A stretch of DNA of 64,000 bases, from assembly GCA_964517495.1 (NCBI GenBank), contig CAZFER010000019.1:19835-83834 (forward strand). The letters are read 5' to 3'. How positions within the stretch are numbered: position 1 is the stretch's first letter; each line of letters starts with the position of its first letter. Below, one piece after another: positions 48,063 to 55,320 of the stretch. The notes beneath the pieces were generated by a model, which searched no databases, was not told where the DNA came from, and saw only the letters and a program-made list of their open reading frames with translations. Position numbers and translations under genes: made by a program. This stretch comes from CAZFER01 sp964517495 (lineage in GTDB: Bacteria > Hinthialibacterota > Hinthialibacteria > Hinthialibacterales > Hinthialibacteraceae).

Positions 48063-48890
48063 ATGAATCAACCAGCAATTATATTTTGCAACTGTGAGTA
48101 TGAAGGATCGCTTCCTGACACTGTCAAACAACCCGTTTTGGATGCATTAACGAAATCATCTATCGATTTTAATTTCGTTTGTGATCTTTGTGGTTTAGCG
48201 GCCCAAAAAGATCAATGGTTCAGCGGGCTTGAACACGATCAAAACTATACGATCATCGCTTGCGCTCCACGCGCGCTTAAATGGTTATTTCACCTGGCCG
48301 GATCAAAAATCCCTGTCAACACGGCTGTCTTAAACATGCATGAGATGAATTCAGATGCTATCCTCCAATCCTTAAACATAGAAAAACCATGCTGCTCAAA
48401 CACACAAAATCATACAGACTGTCAACCCCATGCTGATGATAACTGGATTCCCTGGTTCCCGATCATTGATTACGATCGTTGCACAAACTGTAAACAGTGC
48501 TTGAATTTCTGCCTGTTTAATGTCTATGAACTGGATGATACGAATAAAGTCAGTGTAAGTCATCCAGCCAGTTGTAAAACCAACTGCCCCGCTTGCGCTA
48601 GAGTTTGCCCTGAACAAGCCATCATCTTTCCAAAACACCAATCACCCCATATCAATGGAAGCCTTATCCAACAAGAAGAATCAAAACAAAACGCCAACCT
48701 GAACAATCTTCTTCAGGGTGATTTGCAAGATATTTTGCGAAAACGCAACGCCGGCGCTAAAGGCAATTTCCCTACAATTCAAGATATTACCCTTGCTCAA
48801 GAGGAACGAAAAAAATGCGGTTGCGAATCAGATCCACCTCTTCAAATTGGCCTTATGTCTAACATCAATAAACAAAAGAATCTCAAGTGA
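48063..48890 (+). CDS. Two-[4Fe-4S] ferredoxin-domain protein of the terpenoid cluster
   Basis: 275 aa. The N-terminal 120 residues have a CxC start (IIFCNCEYEG) and FVCDLCGLAA, with ACAPRALKWLF in the middle, vaguely recalling the N-terminal domain of HdrA-type proteins. Two 4Fe-4S sites follow: C140-x2-C143-x2-C146-x3-C150 and C171-x3-C175-x2-C178-x3-C182. The C-terminus (about 200-275) is polar with a final CGCE. No membrane segment. As the first gene of the operon and beside a radical SAM gene it is a likely electron donor, or a redox protein handling a reductive step. Family not recognised beyond the ferredoxin domain. Confidence 0.7.
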   Translation: MNQPAIIFCNCEYEGSLPDTVKQPVLDALTKSSIDFNFVCDLCGLAAQKDQWFSGLEHDQNYTIIACAPRALKWLFHLAGSKIPVNTAVLNMHEMNSDAILQSLNIEKPCCSNTQNHTDCQPHADDNWIPWFPIIDYDRCTNCKQCLNFCLFNVYELDDTNKVSVSHPASCKTNCPACARVCPEQAIIFPKHQSPHINGSLIQQEESKQNANLNNLLQGDLQDILRKRNAGAKGNFPTIQDITLAQEERKKCGCESDPPLQIGLMSNINKQKNLK

Positions 48891-48914
48891 ATAAAGAAGG
48901 GAAAAATATCAAAA

Positions 48915-50435
48915 GTGACTAATTCTTCGTTGAAACCTTCTGTTATACTTGTGGCCGACCGCACACTTTCCAGCAATTACCAAATCCTTTTTGAGGGTAT
49001 TTTTGCCACCATGCAAACCACAAAAGTGCCCGAACTGGCCATGAAACTCCTGGTTTCACCCAAAATGCCCGTAGACCGACAAGGGCGCGCAAAAGCTGTA
49101 CCCCTGGGCCTGCGGCGTTTGGAAGCGGCTCTCATCGAACAAGGCGTTGTGAATGAAAACGATATCGTTTGCACGACTCCCGATGCCTTGGACTCAATTC
49201 TTGGTCCATGGGTAAAAATTGTCGGTGTCAGCTCCAGCGATCCTCTCGGACGGGGAATGAGTAACACCACCACCGTGAAATTTTGGAGTGGAGAACTATA
49301 CACAAAAGTCTGGACCGCCAGAATGATGACCAAACTCAAAAAGGCCAAGGATAAATATCATTTCAAAATGATCGGAGGTGGAGCTGGTGCATGGCAATGG
49401 CAAAACGATCCACAGGAATGCCAAAACCATGGTATCGACTATCTCTTTCTAGGCTACAGTGAATCAAAAGGCGTTCTTTTAATCCGTGATCTGCTCAATG
49501 ACAACGATGCGGCTTTCACAACCGTGGAAAAAGGCAACGCGGCCAGTCACATTCCTAAAATCCGCAACGCTTCTCTCCTTGGTATTATTGAACTTTCTCG
49601 GGGCTGCGGAAAAGGATGCCGCTTCTGCACACTAGCAAAACACCCCATGGTGCATCTCCCCCAAGACACTATCCTATCCGATATTGAAACCAATGTCGCT
49701 CGAGGATTAACCTCCGTTGTAAGCGGTAGCGAAGATTTTTTCCGCTATGGCGCAAACGGCTCCAAAATCAACTTCGATTCACTCCATAAATTATTGACTG
49801 AAATGAAAAATATTAACGGTCTCTCTTTCATGCAGATCGACCACGCCAACATCTCTTCTGTCTTGCAAATGAGTGATCACCAACTCAAAGAAATTCGCAC
49901 CCTTCTCCAATGGAAGAAAAATAGCAATTACCTTTGGATTAACATGGGTGTCGAAAGCGCCAATGGAAATTTAGTCGCTGCCAACAGTGCGGGCAAAATC
50001 CATCCCTTCGATCCATCAAACTGGGAGGATATGGTCAAAGACGCCGTCGCCCGCTTAAGCAGAACAGGTTACTTTCCTGTGCTTAGTATTATCCTTGGTC
50101 TCCCCGGCGAAACAGAAAATGATGTGGACAGAACCATTCAACTTGTTAAAGATATTTCACGCCAATCCGCAGTCGTTTTCCCCATTTTCTATGAACCCGT
50201 GCTCCCCAATGAACCACGCTTCACGCTGGAATGCATGTCTGCCAAACACTTGGAACTTTACACCATGTGTTATGAAATCAATTTCTCACACGTTCCAAAA
50301 ATGTATTGGGACAACCAACGTGCGGGAGGTGTTCCATGGCTCCAACGCGCCTTAGTTCGGCTTTTGGGAAAAACAGAAGTCCGCGCTTGGCGAAAAAAGT
50401 TTAAACAACTGGAATCAACCCTCGCTGTCCAATAA
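48915..50435 (+). CDS. Radical SAM enzyme with N-terminal B12-binding-like domain
   Basis: 506 aa with a GTG start; AAGAAGG precedes it. Residues about 5-205 have the Rossmann-like pattern of the cobalamin-binding domains in class B radical SAM enzymes (VKIVGVSSSDPLG, HFKMIGGGAGAW, GIDYLFLGYSES), without the DxHxxG motif, as in some members. The radical SAM core starts at SRGCGKGCRFC with C231-x3-C235-x2-C238; GVESANGNLVAANS and LPGETENDVDRT follow as in the TIM barrel. The C-terminus is helical and basic. It could methylate or rearrange a polyprenyl-derived product; the chemistry is inferred from neighbours, not shown by sequence. Confidence 0.72.
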   Translation: MTNSSLKPSVILVADRTLSSNYQILFEGIFATMQTTKVPELAMKLLVSPKMPVDRQGRAKAVPLGLRRLEAALIEQGVVNENDIVCTTPDALDSILGPWVKIVGVSSSDPLGRGMSNTTTVKFWSGELYTKVWTARMMTKLKKAKDKYHFKMIGGGAGAWQWQNDPQECQNHGIDYLFLGYSESKGVLLIRDLLNDNDAAFTTVEKGNAASHIPKIRNASLLGIIELSRGCGKGCRFCTLAKHPMVHLPQDTILSDIETNVARGLTSVVSGSEDFFRYGANGSKINFDSLHKLLTEMKNINGLSFMQIDHANISSVLQMSDHQLKEIRTLLQWKKNSNYLWINMGVESANGNLVAANSAGKIHPFDPSNWEDMVKDAVARLSRTGYFPVLSIILGLPGETENDVDRTIQLVKDISRQSAVVFPIFYEPVLPNEPRFTLECMSAKHLELYTMCYEINFSHVPKMYWDNQRAGGVPWLQRALVRLLGKTEVRAWRKKFKQLESTLAVQ

Positions 50436-50490
50436 AATAAATTTTCTATTCTATGGCGATTTCTGGTTTAATGGCTTTAAGGAACTATCA

Positions 50491-52176
50491 ATGCAAGAAA
50501 AGTACGAAAATAAATTGGACGCAACCATCACAAATCATTTTCTGCCCATTCAAGAAAATATTTGTCAATCCAAACCGGAGAGAGATAAACTCCGTTCCGT
50601 CATCCAGGAATACGTCAACCACGATAACCTGATCGCTCCTCTTTCCTTATATGAACTATCCTATCATGCCCGTGAAGTGTTAAACATTGCCCATTTAAAC
50701 ACCAAATTCCAAGACTATGCCTCCGTCTTGCTCCATAATGAACTCTGGAGCCAACGAGTCAGCCAAATCCCTTATGACCGTCGACTCTTGCTCCTCCCTC
50801 GTTGCTTGCGGCATAAAGAACACTGTCTTGCACAAGAAGACACATGGGGGCTCATTTGCGCTCATTGTGGAAACTGCCCAATCCACGACCTGCAAACTGA
50901 AGCCCAACAACTGGGTTACATGGTGATGATCGCCGAAGGTTCACCAATCGTTATGGCACTCATCGAGTCGGGGAAAATAGAAACGGTTATTGGCGTTAGC
51001 TGTCTTTCTGTTTTGGAAAAAGTCTTTCCCTACATGGAAGCCGCCGCCGTCCCTGGAATCGCCATTCCTCTACTCCGCGATGGTTGTACGGATACATATG
51101 CTGACATGGATTGGATTTGGGAAGCCATCTACCTCAATAACGATAATCCCATCCCCCGCTTGGATCTAAACGCACTAAAATTGGAAGTACAAGATTGTTT
51201 TGATCCCAATGCGTTAGCACCATACATGGGTTCACCTCATAACCATACCGAAAAAATTGCCCTCCAATGGCTGGCAAAATCCGGTAAACGATGGCGTCCT
51301 TTCCTCGCGGCATGTGTCTATCAATCTCTACGCAACGATCCGTCTGCCCCATTGCCAGACTCAATACGTAAACTTTTAATAGCAATTGAATGCTTCCATA
51401 AAGCATCCCTTATCCATGATGATATCGAAGACAACGATAACCTGCGCTATGGAGAACAAACACTCCATGTTCAATACGGTGTTCCCATCGCTCTCAACAT
51501 TGGCGACATACTCGTTGGTGATGGCTATCGCTTAATTGCAGAATTGGATATCCCCAGTGAGAGAAAGGCAAAAATGCTACACATTGCCGCTATTGGCCAT
51601 CGAACTCTTTGCCAGGGCCAAGGGGCGGAATTATGCTGGCAACAAAGCCGCACACCTCTAACCGTGAATGAAATCCTCGATATTTATAAACAAAAAACCG
51701 CACCGGCCTTTGAAGTCGCTTTAAGGCTGGGAGCCATCTATTCCAATAGGGATGATCACTTGGGCGATTTGCTTCAACAATATAGCACCGCATTAGGGAT
51801 CGCCTATCAGATTAAAGATGATTTCAGTGATAGCGGCCTGGAAGAGGGACCGAATTTGAAGATTCAGAATTCAATGGACATTTCATTACTCATGGCCCTG
51901 ACCTATGAAAAAGCCAATCATGAAGACCAGCAAATATTGAAAGCATTCTGGTATTCAACTTCGGATAAAGACTATCATAACCGGATCAATCAGATCATTC
52001 TAATACATAACATAGTACAGGATATGCAGGCACTTTTCCAACAATACAAAAACCACGCATTCTCCGTTCTATCCGCTATTGATAATCCAAATTTAAAATG
52101 TGTGCTTCACCGGGTTATCGGAAAGATTTTTGGAGATTTAACAAAAATGGGTTGTTGCAATGACAATCAGAAGTGA
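50491..52176 (+). CDS. DUF116 :: polyprenyl synthase fusion
   Basis: 561 aa. Residues about 90-215 match DUF116: LLLLPRCLRHKEHC, CAHCGNCPIHDL, VIGVSCLSVLEK and IPLLRDGCTDT, with the cysteines probably binding a metal or FeS cluster. Residues about 245-555 are a trans-polyprenyl diphosphate synthase: GKRWRPFLAA, first Asp-rich motif D310-D-I-E-D314, and second motif D443-D-F-S-D447 in YQIKDDFSD. Both motifs needed for Mg2+-dependent chain elongation are intact. The N-terminal 85 residues are helical. The enzyme would make the linear prenyl diphosphate (length unknown) for the cyclases encoded next. Its 3' end overlaps the following gene by 17 nt. Confidence 0.85.
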   Translation: MQEKYENKLDATITNHFLPIQENICQSKPERDKLRSVIQEYVNHDNLIAPLSLYELSYHAREVLNIAHLNTKFQDYASVLLHNELWSQRVSQIPYDRRLLLLPRCLRHKEHCLAQEDTWGLICAHCGNCPIHDLQTEAQQLGYMVMIAEGSPIVMALIESGKIETVIGVSCLSVLEKVFPYMEAAAVPGIAIPLLRDGCTDTYADMDWIWEAIYLNNDNPIPRLDLNALKLEVQDCFDPNALAPYMGSPHNHTEKIALQWLAKSGKRWRPFLAACVYQSLRNDPSAPLPDSIRKLLIAIECFHKASLIHDDIEDNDNLRYGEQTLHVQYGVPIALNIGDILVGDGYRLIAELDIPSERKAKMLHIAAIGHRTLCQGQGAELCWQQSRTPLTVNEILDIYKQKTAPAFEVALRLGAIYSNRDDHLGDLLQQYSTALGIAYQIKDDFSDSGLEEGPNLKIQNSMDISLLMALTYEKANHEDQQILKAFWYSTSDKDYHNRINQIILIHNIVQDMQALFQQYKNHAFSVLSAIDNPNLKCVLHRVIGKIFGDLTKMGCCNDNQK

Positions 52177-53050
52177 TATGCTCCAAACCGCCAAACTTGG
52201 CGCATCCAGTTTAAATTCAACCATCGCCAGCCAAATATTGTATTACGTAAATAGTATTTCCAATCCCGACGGTGGCTATCGAGGCCGAAGCACAACAAGC
52301 GATTTGTACTACACGGTCTTCGCCATGAAAATTCTTCTGGCTTTTAATGCGGATTTACCCATAGAAAAAATGGAAGCCTATTTAAATTCCTTCGACTCTG
52401 GCCAATCTCTCGATCTTGTTCACCTATCCTGCCTGGCTCGATGCTGGGCAAATCTGCCGGGAAAAAAACCTTCTCCCAAAACAAGTAAATCAATTATAAG
52501 ACGAGTCAATGAATGCCGGACAGGCCCCATGGGATTCGCCAACCAGCCTGATCAGCGGAAATGCTCAATCTACAGCACATTCATGGCTTTGAGTGCCTAT
52601 CAGGATTTGGAGGAAAACATGCCCGATCAAGACGCGATTATCGAATGGATGTTTACCAATCAAGCGGCTGACGAAGGTTTCGCCTTTAAAACCGGCGCCA
52701 AGGGTTTGGTTCCCATCACCGCCGGCGCAATCATCTTGCTCAACTTTTTGAATGTCTCCGTACCTGACGAAAGTATACAATGGCTGATCGATAGACACAA
52801 TCCGGAAGGTGGTTTTCACGCAGCACCACTGCTCCCTTTTCCAGACTTACTATCCACCGCCACTGCACTTCATGCGCTCAAAACAGTAAATTGTTCATTG
52901 GATGATATTCGTGAACCATGCATTAACTTTATCAACAGCGTGTGGCGTGAATACGGCTTTTGTGGGATGACCGTTGATGACACCGTCGATGGCGAATACA
53001 CCTTCTATGGTTTACTCGCTTTAGGCAACATGCTGAATGGAAGAGAATAA
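52160..53050 (+). CDS. Prenyltransferase-beta-like alpha/alpha-barrel without zinc ligands
   Basis: 296 aa of the prenyltransferase/squalene-oxidase repeat type: NPDGGYRGRSTTSDLYYTVF, GPMGFANQPDQRKCSIYSTF and NPEGGFHAAPLLPFPDLLST start successive helical pairs. It resembles the beta subunit of protein geranylgeranyltransferases, where zinc is held by Asp, Cys and His in the PDVCYS and DPFHT segments. Here those segments read PDLLST and DGEYTF, so only the Asp remains. It has no DxDDTA motif either. A non-catalytic partner, a substrate-holding protein or a new cyclase are possibilities. The start overlaps the preceding gene by 17 nt and its end overlaps the next gene by 14 nt. Confidence 0.68.
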   Translation: MTIRSDMLQTAKLGASSLNSTIASQILYYVNSISNPDGGYRGRSTTSDLYYTVFAMKILLAFNADLPIEKMEAYLNSFDSGQSLDLVHLSCLARCWANLPGKKPSPKTSKSIIRRVNECRTGPMGFANQPDQRKCSIYSTFMALSAYQDLEENMPDQDAIIEWMFTNQAADEGFAFKTGAKGLVPITAGAIILLNFLNVSVPDESIQWLIDRHNPEGGFHAAPLLPFPDLLSTATALHALKTVNCSLDDIREPCINFINSVWREYGFCGMTVDDTVDGEYTFYGLLALGNMLNGRE

Positions 53051-54968
53051 TGGAATGAACGTTACTCGCTATGATCTTTCAACATCATTGGCCAATGCCC
53101 GAACGTGCCTGCTACAAGAACGCAACCCGCATGGTCATTGGGACGGTGAACTATCCAGTAGTGCTCTTTCAACTGCAACCGCCGTTGTTGCTCTCTCACT
53201 GACGGATCCACAAAAATATCAACAACACATCCATCAAGGTCTTCAATGGTTGAACCAATATCAAAACAAGGACGGTGGGTGGGGAGATAGTATCCTGAGC
53301 CCAAGCAATATAAGCACAACCACGCTTGCCTGGGCGGCATATGCGGTCGCGGAAGATGAATCGATTTACACCAATACAATAAAAAAAGCCGAGCAATGGA
53401 TCAAAAAAAGATCAGGTCAACTGGATATCGAAACACTCGCTGACGCGATTACGGCCTGCTATGGCGAAGACCGTACTTTCTCCGTCCCCATCTTAACTCA
53501 CTGCGTTCTGAGCGGGAAATTCGGTTCTGACCCTAAAACATGGTCTTTCATTAAACCGCTCCCCTTCGAACTCGCTCTCGCGCCCTTCTGCTGCTTGAAA
53601 TGGTTGCGCATCACTGTAGTCAGCTATGCACTTCCCGCCCTTATCGCTATTGGCCAGGTAAGACATCATTACGCACCACCCAAAAATCCCTTCGTGCGCT
53701 TCATTCGCAATATCGCCCGTCCCGGAACGTTAAACCTCCTGCGCACCATTCAACCCGACAGCGGAGGTTTCCTTGAAGCCACTCCCCTGACCAGCTTCGT
53801 GACGATGTCACTGGTTTCATCCGGTCACAAAGATCATCTCGTTGTCAAAAAAGCCACCGAATTTTTAACACGTTCACAAAGAAACGATGGAAGTTGGCCT
53901 ATTGATTCAAATTTAACAACGTGGGGAACAACCCTAAGCGTAAATGCACTCGCTATGAACAAAGAATTCAAACATCTCCTTTCAGAAAAGGAACGTGCCT
54001 CTATCACATCCTGGCTATTGAATCAACAAAACCGTGGAATCCATCCCTACACCCGCGCAGGTGCTGGTGGATGGGCCTGGACGGATTTGCCTGGCGGTGT
54101 CCCCGACGCGGACGATACCGCGGGAGCGCTTATTGCGTTGTATAATCTGGGCATTGAAAAAGAAGCCATAAAAGAAGCCGTTCAACCAGGCATTCAGTGG
54201 TTCTTGCAGTTGCAAAATAACGATGGTGGAATCCCCACGTTCTGCCGGGGCTGGGGGAAACTCCCTTTCGACCGTAGTGCCCCGGATCTAACCGCTCATT
54301 TCATTTCAGCATTGTCCATCTGGTCTCAAACAAACCAGTTGCCAGAACCGCTCAATCTACAAATCAAAAAATCGATCAGGAAAAGCCTGCATTTTCTAAA
54401 AACCTCGCAACAAGACAATGGGTCCTGGATTCCTCTGTGGTTTGGTAATCCCCATGCCCCCAACGAAGAAAACCCTGTTTATGGTACATCTTTGGTTACT
54501 ACATCGCTCGTTAATCTAACCAATATTCCAGACGTCACCCTGATTGACATGGTATCAAACGGTCACAAATACATCCTGGAAACGCAAAACACCGATCAAG
54601 GCTGGGGAGGTTCTTGCAATACCCCCTCGAGCATTGAAGAAACCGCCTTGGCCATTTGTGCTCTATCTCAAGTCCTGGCATGGTCCAAAACGCATGAAAT
54701 GATTTCAAAAAGATTCAATGAACAACAGATCATAAATTCAATTAAACAAGGCACTGCGTGGCTTCTTGAAAAAACACACCTCGGTACAGAATTTCCAGCT
54801 TCACCAATAGGCCTCTATTTTGCCCGCTTATGGTATTTCGAAAAATTATACCCCATCATCTTTACAACCAGAGCGCTTGAACTAGTGAATCGTATGATTC
54901 CTCTTCTTTTTGAACATAGCCTTTTCCAACATCAAGATAAACAAAATGTCAAAGGAACCACACGGTAA
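53037..54968 (+). CDS. Squalene-hopene-cyclase-like class II terpene cyclase
   Basis: 643 aa, close to the 630-730 range of the family. QW-type repeats are spread over the chain: QNKDGGWGDS, QRNDGSWPID, QNNDGGIPTF, QQDNGSWIPLWFGN and QNTDQGWGGS. The catalytic class II motif is D357-A-D-D-T-A362 in GGVPDADDTAGAL, at the position expected for the proton-donating Asp. It would cyclise a polyprenyl chain by protonation. No squalene-synthesis genes are nearby and the operon encodes its own prenyl synthase, so the substrate may be another linear isoprenoid. The start is at 53037 (14-nt overlap); ATG 53055 is an alternative. Hydrophobic surface but no signal peptide: peripheral membrane enzyme. Confidence 0.85.
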   Translation: MEENNGMNVTRYDLSTSLANARTCLLQERNPHGHWDGELSSSALSTATAVVALSLTDPQKYQQHIHQGLQWLNQYQNKDGGWGDSILSPSNISTTTLAWAAYAVAEDESIYTNTIKKAEQWIKKRSGQLDIETLADAITACYGEDRTFSVPILTHCVLSGKFGSDPKTWSFIKPLPFELALAPFCCLKWLRITVVSYALPALIAIGQVRHHYAPPKNPFVRFIRNIARPGTLNLLRTIQPDSGGFLEATPLTSFVTMSLVSSGHKDHLVVKKATEFLTRSQRNDGSWPIDSNLTTWGTTLSVNALAMNKEFKHLLSEKERASITSWLLNQQNRGIHPYTRAGAGGWAWTDLPGGVPDADDTAGALIALYNLGIEKEAIKEAVQPGIQWFLQLQNNDGGIPTFCRGWGKLPFDRSAPDLTAHFISALSIWSQTNQLPEPLNLQIKKSIRKSLHFLKTSQQDNGSWIPLWFGNPHAPNEENPVYGTSLVTTSLVNLTNIPDVTLIDMVSNGHKYILETQNTDQGWGGSCNTPSSIEETALAICALSQVLAWSKTHEMISKRFNEQQIINSIKQGTAWLLEKTHLGTEFPASPIGLYFARLWYFEKLYPIIFTTRALELVNRMIPLLFEHSLFQHQDKQNVKGTTR

Positions 54969-55122
54969 AATAGACGCTAAAAAAGGAATATTTTACCCCA
55001 TATTTTATGGAATACGTATATATAGAACTTAACCCGCACGTCTGGTCTTTTCAACCCGCCTCTAAACAACAATTATTTTCATAAGCCCGAATACAACGTT
55101 CATCCACCATAGCCTGCAGGTG

Positions 55123-55154
55123 CCAAGGGTAAAACGTTGTTTTTTTACCCTTGG
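55123..55154. terminator. 12-bp perfect hairpin between convergent operons
   Basis: CCAAGGGTAAAA (55123-55134) and TTTTACCCTTGG (55143-55154) with an 8-nt T-rich loop. It lies between the ends of the terpenoid operon and the sucrose operon in a 352-nt gap with no gene, and belongs to the CCAAGGG hairpin family (37568, 43424). Confidence 0.72.
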
Positions 55155-55320
55155 GGTCACACCCTCATACGCTAATACTCCCAATAACTCAAAGGCAATC
55201 CCCTAAGAGGATTCATGCGCGACCTACCGCATAGTATGGTAGGGTGGACTCAAAGCCAAGCGTAGCCAACCCGTCATACGCACCTTTATTTTACGCTTTC
55301 CAATACACTGATGCATGCCC

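Noticed and set aside
53037..54968. Ordinary hopanoid squalene-hopene cyclase
   Set aside because: Not excluded, but not adopted: the operon has its own polyprenyl synthase and no HpnC/D/E or HpnH genes, so hopene is not the default product.
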